NCBI GenBank assembly: GCA_022496805.1
Contig: CM040103.1
Location: 24,588,320-24,652,319 of the forward strand
Reading direction: 5' to 3'
DNA length: 64,000 nucleotides
Source of the DNA: Pohlia nutans
Taxonomy: Eukaryota > Streptophyta > Bryopsida > Bryales > Mniaceae
Below the pieces are notes generated by a model, which was not told where the DNA came from, made no database searches, and was given only the letters and a program-made list of their open reading frames with translations. Position numbers and translations under genes: made by a program. Numbering within the stretch: the stretch's first letter is position 1; each line of letters starts with the position of its first letter. Positions 10,742 to 23,344 of this stretch are shown in pieces.

Positions 10742-13700
10742 TCACAGAGGAGCAGAAGGAATTGGCGGAGACTGGGTTAGAGATATCATGGGCTTAAGAA
10801 GAGCCTCAAATATTTTCTTGTCACCCTCCATGCCCACAACGTGTCTATCAATTCTCTTGCAAGCAGTGATAGAATTCCCTATAAAAAACCACCACATCAA
10901 CCACGACATAAGTACATGTTAAAAACATGAAAAGCAGAAAAGAATAATGAGATTTTGCTAGAAAAGAAATGTATAATGGTTCATACCAGTGCCAGCTGCA
11001 ACATCGATTACAACGTCTCCAACAGTGGTCAACGCCAACACGAGACAAGCATAAAAATACTCATCCTTCTCCCTTAGGCCTCGCCATGGACGAGCACCAT
11101 TCATGAGAGGGTTGGTGCAGTGGTTGATCAACGTGTCGTTCAGCCCGACGTTCAAACCGTGGGCAACCAACTCTGGCACGTCACGAATCTGAAATGCTGA
11201 ACTCCATGTGACAGAGTCCTCATCCCGAGAAACGCGCTTGAGTAGAAGAATATTAAACCTGTTCGTTGTAGTGTTAGGAACCCTTGCCGAACTCATGGGC
11301 AAGTAGTTCACGCCCATCCACTCTTTGCAAATTGCAAATCCAAAAGCGTCAAAAAACGTCTCTATGTCATCAAGGACCTCGCCATTGTCAAATGGATAAA
11401 ATAGCAACAGTGCTCCATTATCATCAAGAATTTCATCTGCAAAGTCGAACAACTCATGCAAATAGTTCTCAGGCCTCAAATTCCAAGTAGGTACCAGAGA
11501 TGATGGCACTGAGACGTTTGGCACCGGTAGACCATCTGGAAGATCCGCAATCACCAAGTCGGCATGTCCACGCAAAGATGGCAACCCACGGAAGCTACGA
11601 GAAGGAGAAGGAGAGCATAATAGAGAAAACTTCTGAACCTAACGAAGATGTTGCTGCTGCTCGAGAATGGAGGCGTTGATGACCGTGGCTTGCGAAATAA
11701 ACTCACTCGGTGCAGGCTCAGATAAGGTAGGGGGACTCGGTTGCTGCACCCGGCTTTGAGAAAGTGGAAGGGAGTTGGCATCCGTCATCACCGTGTCTCC
11801 TCCAGTAGTAGTCGATGAAGCCTTACCCTTAGAAGTGGCCTTCTTCGATGCAACCTCCGTCACACAGCTGCCGGCCTTCGTTGCCACCTTCTTCTTTGAT
11901 GTAGCCTTCTCCTTCGCTGGCGCCTTCTTCTTCGACTTTGCTGCATCTTCAGCTGCAGTCTCATCGACATTCTCCTCATCATCTTCGTCCTCATCAGACA
12001 GCTCGACATCAGGACTCAAAGACTTCTTGAGGTCAGCCTCCGAGTCAGGTACAAAACTTGGGGGGCACTCTATGTACCAGCAGCACTCCAAGAGGTGATC
12101 CCTGCTGAAGTTCCTCTTCTGCGTCTTTGTGAAGATGTATGTTGGTGAGGAAGAATCGCATTATCCTTGAACACAAGGTGGTAACTTTGAAATCGCCCCA
12201 ACTTTGAGGAGCACTTGCTTCATGTACCTACACCATGAACACCAAGAGCACCACGACAAGTGTGAGCAATAAGAACCCTAAACCATAACCCTAAACCAAG
12301 AACAGCTTGAACAATAAGACTACCATCACGAGCTTGATCACCGCAACCAACATCACGAACGTGGTCAAATGCAATCAATTCTGCACTACAGCGTGACTCG
12401 CAATGCTCATGATACTCCCCCAACCCGATATCCAAGCCCTAAACACCAAGGCATTGTGAGTGAGGAGTATGATCACCAAGAACACGAGTACCAGATTGAA
12501 TACCAAGAACAGCATCACGAGCTTAACCACCCCAAGCACCATGACGAGCATGATCACTAGGACCAGCCTCATTACGAGCAAATGAACCCTAAACCAACAT
12601 CACGAGCACGAATTACACGATCAAAATGCATCCAACCCAGTATTAGTCGGGGTCGACCCCTGAATCACAACACCTTCTGACTTGGCTACTCACACCATTG
12701 GGTCGCACTTTGTTACTCACACCACTGGACTCACGATCACCAAGAGGATCACAATAACCAAGAACACCAAGAACAGCTTGAACACTAAGCTAGCATCACA
12801 AGCTTCATCACCACGACCAACATCACAAACATGGTCGAATGCAATCAATTTTGCACCACAACGTGACAAGCGATGCTCACAATATTCCCCTAACCCAATA
12901 CCACAGCACGCGAAACTCCCAACAACGCCTGACTTGGTTACTCAAACCACACGAGTGACTTTGTTGCTCACACCACAGGACTCGCGTTACTTGCACCCAA
13001 GCCCTAAACACCAAGACAACGTGAGTGAGGATCACCTAGATCACCAAGACGAGATTGATAACCAAGACCTGCATCACGAGCTTGACTCCCCCGAGCACCA
13101 CGACGACCATGGTCAGCAGGACCACCCTCATGCGTCTCGAACACGAACACTGGCATCACAAGACAGTTGCCTGTATACCAGCATCACGAAATGAACACCA
13201 GGACCTTCATCACGAGCACGCATTACAAGTTCAAATTGCACCCAAACCAGCATTGGTCGGGGCCGACCCCTGAATCTAGCCCAAGTCCAGCATTGAAACA
13301 TAGAACACTAAGAACACATGTAAGATGCACCCAATCCAGCATGACTGACAAGCATGATCACCAAGCACACCAGAACTAGCATGAACACCAAGAGCAGCAT
13401 TAAGACATGTCCAGCAAGACCAACATGCGCACAAGCTCCCACCATTACAAGCTTGATCACCACAAGCACCATGGTGACGTGATCACCTAAATCAGCATCA
13501 CTCGTCACAAACACGGAGACACAAGAGGGCTGAGTTCTTTGTCGCATAAAGAGCACCAAAGCAAGCATAATCACCAAGACCAGCATCACGGAAGCATCAT
13601 GGATGAGTCAACACTTGCATTACTCACTTCCTCGCAAAACAAAAAATTATGAGGGTGGATTACTAACCTCAGACAGAGCCGCTTCACAACGAACTCGCCG

Positions 13701-16700
13701 TCCTTAACTATCTCAAACTTCGAGGATTTATGATATGCATCAGGACCACCGAAGTGGGTGTTATATGCCTTGTCCCAAAGGCAAATCCGCCAATTCGCCA
13801 GGTAGTCTTCAAAACTATCAACTACCTTGGAAGCATCAACACCACCAGCTAAAGCTAGGTAAGCACCAAGCTCATTAGTAGCAGTCTCTTCAATTCCTGC
13901 CCAAAACGATGCACGGTCCAACCACTTCTTTAAAGTGTCCTCACCGGCAGGAGACTTTGGAAACCTCAAATCCGATCGAACAAATGATGGACTATTCCAC
14001 CATTTGAGCCACCGGATCTTATACTTTGGCTCCACGGCTGCTGTTGTCACCAATTGCAATTTCTCCAAAGTCATCTCGACCTTTGCAGCAACATGTGCAC
14101 TATAGTGCTCAACAATCTGCATGTCCATAGGAAAAGAACTCATTAGTATCCACAATTCTTTCACCACACATGACTTCAAAGCACCAACTGACTCCGCAAC
14201 CCATGCACCACAGCATGACTTGTACACTCAACCACCCAAGCATCACTTACATCCTGTTAAATCCGTTACTCTCACCTCGTGTTACTGGAGTTATGAAGCC
14301 ACGCATTACTCACTTTACTAGCATGACTTAGACACTGACACCACAGGAGGCTCATTGCGTTACCCACATGAGTGGTTACTTGCTTTACTCATACACACAC
14401 GTAAGCTCGCGTTACTCACACACTACGTCTTGCACTAGACACGCACGACCACTCCCTGATCGAAGGAGCGTGACTCACGTCTGTAGCGCCACACCCATGA
14501 CCCCTGTTTCTCACACCCTATGACTCGCGATATTCACACCACGCTATGACTCGCGTTACTCACACCACGCGTTACTCGTGACTCACACCTTACTTGTCAC
14601 TCAAAGCACACAGCCTGGCTCACGTCTCTCGGACCACGCAGACTGGCTCACGTAACTCGCCCTCGCGCCACACAGCTAATTCGCCACAGAGCCTGACTTG
14701 CATTATTCACATTATGGGATGCGCTCACCACATCCTACAGATCGGGTTGATCACGCCAATCATTACTCTCGCCGTACAGCCAGACACACAACCTGTCCCG
14801 AGTGTCTTGTTCAAGCTTCAGACTCGACCATTCATTCCAGACCTAAAACTTGCTTGTTTGCCATCCATTCTAACATGCTCACGAGAGCAACAGTCGAACC
14901 CGACCATTCATTCTACGTTGCCTTTGCCTCTGTGGCACACACTCAACTACTCGTGTTACTCACACCATGCGATACTCGTTACTTACACCACGCGTTACTC
15001 GATACTCACAGCACGCGATACTCACAGCACGCGATACTCGTTACCACTCGTTACTCACACCACGCGTTAGTCGATCCTCACACCACGCGATTCTCGTTAC
15101 CAGTCGTTACTCACACCACGCGTTACTCGATACTCACACCACGCGATACTCGTTACCACTCGTTACTCGATACTCACAGCACGCGATACTCGTTACCACT
15201 CGTTACTCACCACGCGTTACTCGATACTCACACCACGCGTTACTAGTTACTACTCGTTACTCACACCACGCGTTACTCACTACCACTAGTCACTCGACAC
15301 TCATGTATCTCGGACCACGCATCTTGACTAACGTTACTCGCCCTCGCACCCAATAGCCTGATTCGATTCACATCATGACTTGAATAATTCACATTATGGG
15401 ATGCGCGTTGCACACACCCTACTAATCGGGTTTAGGGTTCCATGCATTGGTCTCACCATACAGCCAGACTTACTACCTGACCCGAGTGTCATGTTCAAGC
15501 TTTGGACCCGACCATTCATTCTAGGCCCTAATCTCGCTTGCTTGCCATCCATTCTGTCACGCACACGAGAGCAATAGTCGGACCCGACCATTCATTCTAT
15601 GTTGCCCTTGCCTCTGTGGCACACACTCAACAACTCGCGTTACTCACACCCTGGGATACTCGCGTTACACACACCATGGGATACTCGCGTTACTCACACC
15701 ATGCGATACTCGCGTTACACACACCATGGGATACTCGCGTTACTCACACCATGCGATACTCGCGTTACACACACCATGGGATACTCGTGTTACTCACACC
15801 ATGCAATACTTGCGTTACACACACCATGGGATACTCGCGTTACTCACACCCTGTGATACTCGTTAGTCAAACCATGCGATACTCGCGTTACTCGCACCAC
15901 GCGTTACTTGTTACTCACACCATTAGATACTCGCGTTACTCACACCCTGTGATACTCGTTAGTCACACCATGCGATACTCGCATTACTCGCACCACCCGT
16001 TACTCGTTACTCACACCATGGGATACTTGATACTCACACCACGCGTTACTTGTTACTACTGGTTACTCACACCACGCGTTACTCGCTACTACTGGTTACT
16101 CACACCACGCGTTACTCACACCACGCGTTACTCGATACTCACACCACGCGTTACTCGTTACTCACACCATGGAATACTCGCGTTACTCACACCCTGTGAT
16201 ACTCGTTACTCACACCATGCGATACTTGCGTTACTCGCACCACGCGTTACTCGTTACTCACACCATGGGATACTCCCGTTACTCACACCCTGTGATACTC
16301 GTTACTCACACCATGCGATACTCGCGTTACTCACACCCTGTGATACTCGTTACTTACACCATGCGATACTCGCGTTACTCACACCACGCGTTACTCGATA
16401 CTCACACCACGCAACACTCGATACTCACACCACGCGTTACTCGTTACTCACACCACGCGTTACTAATTACCACTAGTCACTCGTTATTCATGTATCTTGG
16501 ACCACGCATCTTGACTCACGTAACTCGCCCTCGCGCCCAATAGCCTGGTTCGCTTCACAACATGACTTGAATTATTCACATTATGGAATGCGCGTTGCAC
16601 ACACCCTACTAATCGGGTTTAGGGTTCCACGCATTAGTCTCACCATTCAGCCAAACTAACTACCTGACCCGAGTGTCATGTTCAAGCTTCACACCCGACC

Positions 16701-19700
16701 ATTCATTATAGGCCCAAAACTCGCTTGCTTGCCATCCATTGTCATGCACACGAGAGCAACAGTCGGACCCGACCATTCAGTCTACGTTGCCCTTGCCTCT
16801 GTGGCACACACCCAACTACTCGCATTACTCACACCACGTGCTACTGTATACTTAAACAACACGGCCTGGCATACAACCTGACATCCACTCAATGCCGTAC
16901 AGCCGCACAGTTGCCACTCAAATCCACAGCATGTCATCTTGACTCGACCCCAGTCGGACCTGACCATACATTCTAAAATGCCGCACCCACTATGGCACAC
17001 ACTCGCATTACTGGGTATTGAATTCTTACACTCATTGCTTGATTCACGAGCATAAAGGCGTCGGACCCGACCACTCAAAAATCTCCCACCCACACCTTGA
17101 GAAACCATCTCTAACCTACAATAGTATGCAGCAAGAAACTATCAGTCGGACCCGACCAATCAGTTTTGAAGCACCTCTCCTTAGGGTATCTCACTCCTCC
17201 CATACTTTAGCATCATTTTGACTCATGGGTCGTGTCAAACCTCATTTATTCAAGAACGGGCAGTTAGGGTTTGTAGGGCAGTAAAAGGTAACCCCAGCTG
17301 TCATAAATGGGAGAAATGGCGCTCCTAGTGGTCTCTTTATTTATTTGGAGAGAGTGGTGCTCTCACGCGCGCCTTAAGTGTTTACTACGGAATCTGAGAA
17401 TGGCGGCGGACCGGACAGGAGACCGGATGGGAAACCGGGGGTCGGGGAACGGGCCTCTGCCGAGCCCGGCCACGATTCGGGAGTTGAACTGGGCCGCCTT
17501 AAACTGGGCGGCTCACTGTTCATTCCTTTCCGGTTCCTCCAGCCCTCCGTGCACACCCGTTTTTGCACCTCCGGAGAGTGTTAGGGTTTCCATTTTGCAC
17601 CCGAAGAGAGGGAGCAGTGAGCGGCCGGTGTGTGAGGATTTTGAGCACCCGAGAGTGAGGGAAATTGAGCACCCGGGGAGAAACAGTAGTGCGAGGTCAG
17701 AATTTGGGAGAGGTGAGCACCCGGACAGCGAGCGCCGCCATTTCCGGCGGAATTTACGGAGGGGAGTAAGTGCGCAGCCGGGAAGAGAGGCGCGGGGACT
17801 CCGGGAGGTCAGGCGCACACTATGGAGGCGATGGGCGTTCAGCCGGACAGGGTGGAAAGGCAACAGGGTGGGCCAGGAGGTCACCCGGGTAGCCAGTCGG
17901 GAGGTACGCAAGTGGGCGAGCCAACCGGAGGACGACAGGTGGAGCAGCCGGCTGAGCACGAACTACGAGGAGCTCGGTCTATGGATCTGATCGTGGTGGA
18001 TAGTCCGGAAGTCCAGGAGGGGTAGCCAATGGAGGATGAGTAGCTGTCCGGGACTGTCGGGGGGACCGGAGGCAGTGGTCCGGGTTTTGTGGATCTGACT
18101 ATTTAGAGTAGGGCCTTTTTGTGTAGGTAGAGTAGAAGACTTTTTGTTGAAAGGACTTTTAGGGCTTTGAATGTTAGTGGCGGCTTAGGATAGGAATTGG
18201 GCCGTGGAGGAGGCTCCCCTGATTTCCGGATCCCGGGTTTTTAGGATCTGAGGATCTCCCGGGACTGGGCTTCGGGGTTGGCTTTTTATCAAGGAATGTT
18301 TCTCATTCCTTGGGTCTTTTTGTGTATTATTGTTCCGTGTAAATGAGTAGAGGCACATGTTCTTTCCACCAACTGTGCGTGTGTGTGTGTGTGTGTGTGT
18401 GTGGGCGCATGTGTATTTGCTTGTGTTATTGCCCGGAACAGTGTCTCAATTAGATCCTTGGTAAACGGGTGGATTGGCCGGGTTCTGGTGTAAGAGTCAG
18501 TTCCGAGACCGGGTAGAAGATTTGGGAGAATTAGGAATGTTTGAATGCGGGGTTTTCCGGGACTGGTTGCAGGAAATACTCTGGGTTAGTGGCTGAGTGA
18601 GCAGGAGGGGGTACTCCGGTTCTCTCAGAACTCCTGGACGGGTAGTTCGGTGGAGGTACCAGCACCCGGGTAGATCTTGTAATTGCAGAGTACGGGGAAG
18701 CCAGAGTAAAACGAGTCGTGAGGAATTCCATCTCTTCCGGACACCCTGGATACTGTCCACCCCGGTTAGCAAGTCGTTGTAGTATTTTGAAGGGGAAAAC
18801 CGGATTGCTCTTGTGTGATCGGCTGGGCGTTTGGGATAAATCTACAGTTGAAGGGTAATACGGAAAGTACCCGGAGTAGGAAGTGAGTTTGGATAATCAG
18901 GAAGTTGTGAAACCCCTGTCACGGAAATCAGTAGGGGAGGGTGTAACTTTAAATCCAGCATCCTTAAAAATGCAAATGGAAAACCCTCTGAGGGAAAACA
19001 GAGGTTAAAGGGAAACCGGATTAAAAGGTTAGGATAGACCGGGTGAAGTAGAGTTGGCTAAACTCCCAACCCAGACAGATACCGGATCTATCCATAACCG
19101 AATCAGTTAGTAGGGAAGATCCGGTTTGAGTAGGTAAAAAGGGAGTCAATTGGTGACCGGAAGAGAGCAGTCACCAGTCCGGGACCATCTCCGGAAACTT
19201 CCCACTTCACAGAGTCTCCGTGGAACGATAACCCGGAAATCACCTCTACGAGCATTCTTAATACGAAAAAGTGCGCTCTAGGGGAATATTCGGTATCACG
19301 TGCTACGACAGGTCGGACCCGACCACTCAAAAATCTCCCACCCACACCTTGAGAAACCGTCTCTAAACCCACAATAGTATTTAGCAAAAAACTATCAATT
19401 GAACCCGATCAATCAGTTTTAATGCACCTCATGTTAGTGTATTTCACTCCTCTCATCCTTCAACATCGATTCTACTCATGAGTCGGACCGGACTATTCAA
19501 ATGTGTACCACCCGCACCTTGAGAAACCGGCACGCACCCACGACACTTTGCTGCAATAAACTATCAGTCGGACCCGAGCACTCATTATTCGCTTTGCATT
19601 ACTGGCGTAACTCACGAGCTGATGGCTCCAAAACTCTGCCATTCGAAGCATCTGACCCGACGCGACTCGAGGAGCCTAACCATGTGACTCGCACCACCGT

Positions 19701-21834
19701 CCCTAAACCTACTCTGACATTCGAAGCTTTGGACCCGACCCTTGTTTAATTGCTTCAGCCTGTCACTCGCAGCTCTTGCTGGAACCCACGCTCGTGCGCC
19801 TCACACGCTCGCATGCCCACAAGACAAGTCTCGCTAGACACCCACACTCAGCCTATACCACAAGTCCCACGATGTGTCCCACTCGAATAATTCGCATGAC
19901 TCCCAAAATCACGTAGAACTCTAGTACCAAGGTCTTAGGAGAAATCGGACCCGTCCACGAAATTAAGATCTTGAGTACCAAGGAGAGCTCAACGCTCACG
20001 CACACAAGAGCAAGATTCATATTCATCATCACAGCACAGCAAGCTTCAAAAGCCTAACACAGATCAAGCATCGGACCCGAACCCTTATTCATTACCATCC
20101 CAAGCACAGTGTAGCACTCTATCCTCAGTTATTTAAACCACACTCGTCAACTAAATAATTGCAAACGAGTTACCACACTGACCTGCTCCAACAAGCCAAC
20201 TCCAAAGGATGGATTTGCAACTGCTTGCGCTTTGACAAAATTAGTGAAGAGCTCCTCTTTCTTTTTAGAGATGGCCTTGTTAACATATTCTTGGAGACCA
20301 ACGTCACTTTGACTGCTGACATCCACTTCCTCCCAATACATCTGCCCAGCCTCGTTAGCAACCTGGACAATCTCATCCTGTAGAATCATGCCAATAGTCA
20401 AAACTAGAGCCTTGCATTTATTACATCAAGCTAGAAATAGAGAAATCATGAAGGTAATGACGAATATGACTTACGCTGAAGATGAAGTTGATCATCAAGT
20501 CCCTTGTAAGTGGGTACCATGTCTTTATTGATTTTGTTTGGCACGACTTGAATTGCTCTGCAGTAAGCATGGGCTTGAAGTACTCTAGATCATATGATCC
20601 ATACTTTTGAATTCGGTGAAGAATGTGTACCAAACTAGTCTTCACGTGAGCGGTTTGGTTAGCACTGCACATTTTCCATATAAGTGACCTTAATCCAAAT
20701 TCATAGAATCAACAAATTAAATATTATGCAAGAAAATTAAACTATCTATCGAAGTGGTTTCGTGGCTTACGAGTTTATGTTATGCATGGCACTCAGAATG
20801 TTTCCACGACCTCCATCGGTATCGAGCACCACACACTCTGGATTTCCGTTCTTTGTGTACCATTGCTGGTCATTGGCATGAAGAGTTTCAATCACCTCCT
20901 TCCACGCCAAAAGTCTATGGTTCCCATCATATACAAAGAACATAGAGCCACTCAAGCATTCGAGGTCAGGATCAGATTTTAGCCTCTGCTCAAATGCTTC
21001 GTTCTCTAGGACCCAACATGGGTCCCATTGGTCTTTGACTTCTTCACTTACCATCTGATTCTCCCCTTGGTCATTCGTTATAGACACATACATAGCTGCT
21101 GAATTTGGCTTGTAGCCATAGCGAAAAGCACCCATCAGCTTCACTACATCACAACAAAGTGTTGGTCTTACCATTGGCATGTGAACCATATGACAAAGTG
21201 GGATTTTGAGGACTGTCTTAGAGTAGGGTTTTTTTCTCATTTTCTCAATGAGCTCGTGCAAGTCTCCATGAATGAGACCAACATGAACGTTATCCCCTGC
21301 CTTTGTAAGGTCAATGAATTGTCTACGCGCTCGCTCTAATGGGGGCAGAGACTCTAAACCACCACTTTGCGACTCTGATGGGGGCAGAGACTCTAAACCA
21401 CCACTTTGCGTCTCTTGAGTGCCATCACCGCTTGATAATATCGCAACATCACCAACTGGAGCTTTCGAACTTCCTTCATCACCACCTGCTGGACTGCCAC
21501 CTTCACCATCTCCGGAACAACCAGGTCCTTCACTCGACTGAGAGTCCCTACTCTCATTGGACTCACTCTGTAGAACGATCTGGCGTCTATCGCCGACAGT
21601 CGCTCCATCTGTTACAGCATTAGGTGTTGAATGCACAACCTCCATTTCCATAGCGTCTTCCCGGCTAATCCCTTGATTCTGGGAGTCTCCAACAGTAGTG
21701 CTGGACATGGGTCCATGGGCCTTGTTCATCCCAGCATCTCCGGATCTCCCCATCTCAACAATCTGGATAAAATCGTGACTCCATCCCCTTAAATCCAAGA
21801 ACATGCCATATCCATTCAAGTATGATTCTAACAT
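10742..21834 (-). CDS. ParB/sulfiredoxin-like domain fused to a beta-class amino-methyltransferase-like domain (multi-exon)
   Basis: Seven exons fit splice signals and phase: 21834-20771, 20664-20475, 20410-20183, 14116-13668, 12101-11703, 11594-10987 and 10878-10742, about 1024 residues. Residues 1-180 are low-complexity with a tandem SGGLESLPP repeat. A ParB/sulfiredoxin-like core follows, with FVYDGNHRLLAW near the end of exon 1. Exon 5 is acidic, then Lys/Ala-rich. The last 250 residues look like a DNA amino-methyltransferase in beta-class order: a motif IV-like ADLVIADLPDG (about 794; the usual DPPY tetrad is altered to DLPD), then motif I, VIDVAAGTGG (about 972, split by the last intron), then HVVGMEGD. 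The altered tetrad leaves activity uncertain. The target is unknown; modification of DNA is an inference. Weakest point: the exon 5/6 join. The frame is open across it except for a TAG at 11639-11641, and the donor used here (GTTTAT) is chosen for phase. The start is either ATG 21834 or an upstream exon at 22657-22589 spliced to 21762. Confidence 0.72.
12230..13610. repeat. Degenerate intronic repeat of CACCAAGA/CATCACGAGC words
   Basis: Most of the 1566-bp intron 12102-13667 consists of short degenerate direct repeats (ACCAAGACCAGCATCACGAG and variants). They are organised in a larger unit of about 500-610 bp: GTCGGGG(T/C)CGACCCCTGAAT occurs at 12646 and 13256, and CGAATGCAATCAATTTTGCA (or a close variant) at about 12366 and 12836. 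Open frames inside on both strands are repeat translations. Confidence 0.75.
14590..17000. repeat. Higher-order satellite: three 300-bp blocks, each followed by a 23-25-bp tandem array
   Basis: Inside the 6066-bp intron, a conserved block of about 300 bp begins near 14695, 15385 and 16570. It contains CACATTATGG, GAGTGTC(T/A)TGTTCAAGCTT, GCTTG(T/C)TTGCCATCCATT and CCTCTGTGGCACACACTCAA. The first block is followed by units like CACACCACGCGTTACTCGATACT (14960-15300), the second by a longer array of units like CACACCATGCGATACTCGCGTTACT (15640-16480). The third has almost none. Array length therefore varies between copies. Tyr/Ser/His-rich frames here are translations of the satellite. Confidence 0.85.
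17058..17227. repeat. Intronic direct duplication, copies at 17058-17227 and 19311-19480
   Basis: A unit of about 170 bp, beginning GTCGGACCCGACCACTCAAA and including CCCACACCTTGAGAAACC and CAATCAGTTTT, occurs on either side of the inserted LTR; a further diverged copy starts near 19482. Before the insertion these were adjacent tandem copies. Confidence 0.8.
17233..19310. mobile_element. Solo LTR (2078 bp) inserted in the methyltransferase gene intron
   Basis: The block starts TGTCAAACC and ends CTACGACA, that is TG...CA ends with a TGTC/GACA inverted tip, and is flanked by the 5-bp direct repeat GGTCG at 17228-17232 and 19311-19315. This is the signature of an LTR retroelement insertion. 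The beginning is not repeated near the end and no gag or pol is visible, so a single LTR left by recombination fits best. Its base composition differs from the satellite around it. A 227-codon open frame at 17307-17990 (Arg/Gly/Pro-rich) has no recognisable domain, and I do not call it a gene. A (GT)n run lies at about 18378-18402. Confidence 0.75.
19325..20160. other. Remainder of the large intron
   Basis: Short degenerate repeats with several copies of the GTCGGACCCGA word (19482, 19567, 19945, 20071) and C-rich, Thr/His/Ser-type open frames. No exon is evident before the donor side of exon 3 at 20183. Confidence 0.6.
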
Positions 21835-22588
21835 TTATTCACACAACAGTCTGACTCTAACTGACTCACACTACAGCTTATATTTCTACCAAATTCAATT
21901 GCAATCAGGCATGATAGTCGTAGTGAGCATCTCATGAAGCAATCAAGCATCGGACCCGACCACTACTTGGCAGCACTCACATCACACTTGACGCTACTTA
22001 CACCAAAACCTGAACACAAGTCTCTCATGCCAAAGCCTGACTCTAAGTTACTCACACTGGACTCACACCATTGTTACTCACTCCACCTGAATCTAAGCAA
22101 CTGTCACAAAAACCTGAACCCAAGTATCTCGCGCCACAGTCTGACTCTAAGTTACTCACACTGAATTCACACCATTGTTGCTCACACCACTTGACTCTAT
22201 GCTACTCACACTATAGCCTAAATCTAATGCACCCACTCCAGATCCATGACCCTAAACTTGCACCCACGTCATATCGAGCATGACACCCTTCTGCCCACAG
22301 CATTCAAGCTTCGGAGCCAACATCCTCTTCCTGCTCTCAACAATCAACCTTCGGACCCGACCACTACTTGGCGTTCCTTACAATACAGCTGACTCAAAGT
22401 TACTCACATTAAAGCTGACTCGAATTTACTGAGACCAAAGCCTGGCCCTATGATTTGCACACACCCCATCACTGATTCGCGTTGCTCACAACCCAGATTG
22501 GCATGCATAACTCACACCATAGCCGAACCACGAGCAGTACTCGAGAATCAACAGCAACACAATTATGAGCAACGCAATTACATCATAC

Positions 22589-22657
22589 CTGACTGCTTGG
22601 GTCCTTGTGGCTTATTGGGGATCTCACAGGTACTGGTAGCACCTGGGCAACTGAATC
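22589..22657 (-). CDS. Candidate upstream exon of the ParB-methyltransferase gene
   Basis: A 69-nt open segment has a good acceptor (TTCCAG before 22657) and donor (CAG followed by GTATGA after 22589). It begins DSVAQVLPVPV and is in phase 0. Splicing to an acceptor before 21762 (ATCCAG, then ATTGTTGAG) keeps the frame of exon 1. A closely similar 69-nt segment with the same donor context lies at 33935-33867. The 826-bp intron so defined carries two copies of the palindromic motif, as the other large introns do. Transcript data are lacking, so this is a proposal. Confidence 0.45.
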
Positions 22658-22699
22658 CTGGAACATGGATCACACCACAGCTGAGTAGGCATACACTCA

Positions 22700-23340
22700 C
22701 TACGCCATGACTTGCATAGTTCACACGAACACTATCTCGCGAAACTCATACCACGCCAGGACTCGCGTTGTTCACACCATCAGTAGCTCGCGTTAGTCAC
22801 AACACAACTGCACTCGCATTACTCACAGCAGACGAATCACGTTACTCACACCACGCGTGGGACCAACAAGCTATTTGACCGGTCGGTTCCGACCCTGATC
22901 CTAGCCCAAGTTACGTTCGCCACTTGCCTCGGGGAGGTGACTACCGAAATTTTAGAAAACCACGTGAGATAAAAAATAGGGTCAATTTAATTCGTTTAGG
23001 GTAAAATTTATAACTTTGTTAGATCTACTATAGCATTGAAAATATGTCTCAATAGGATTATATGTAAAATATGGTGATGGATAATTCATCTATTTTAATA
23101 ATTATTAGAAAAAAAATAAGATCATAGATATAGGATCCCCCAAAAAGTGTGTAGTAGGATCAATAAAATAATTACAAGTTTAACTACTTGGATGAAGAAG
23201 TGTGTATTTTCTGTCCAATTTTAAATTAAGTACTGTAGTATGGAGGGAAATGTGGTGGGATTTTTTGGGGAAAAGGAATGTGCTGGCACTGACGTTGGGT
23301 TTGACAACGGCGCCGAATAGGTTTAGGGTTCTCTCCGTTA
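22700..23340. other. Flank between the methyltransferase gene and the 23-kb region
   Basis: Satellite-like CACGCGTTACTCAC words continue to about 22860. A perfect GGTCGG-TT-CCGACC palindrome is at 22881-22894. AT-rich sequence follows. No gene is visible. Confidence 0.55.
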
Positions 23341-23344
23341 GCCT

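Noticed and set aside
10958..11584. Possibility that the methyltransferase is bacterial contamination
   Set aside because: It is interrupted by phased GT-AG introns and lies in plant repeat DNA.
11639..12091. Treating the acidic Lys/Ala-rich frame as a separate nuclear protein
   Set aside because: Its upstream side joins in phase to exon 4 and its downstream side is in the same frame as the methyltransferase exon, so it fits as an internal linker.
14940..16480. Regularly spaced repeats that could be mistaken for a CRISPR array
   Set aside because: Units are adjacent with no unique spacers, in a eukaryotic intron.
14594..16543. Long Tyr/Ser/His/Thr-rich plus-strand frames
   Set aside because: Pure translations of the 23-25-bp satellite without stops; they lie inside an intron of a minus-strand gene.
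17307..17990. 227-codon Arg/Gly-rich frame inside the solo LTR
   Set aside because: No domain, GC-rich, with frames also open on the opposite strand; position inside a TG...CA element explains it.
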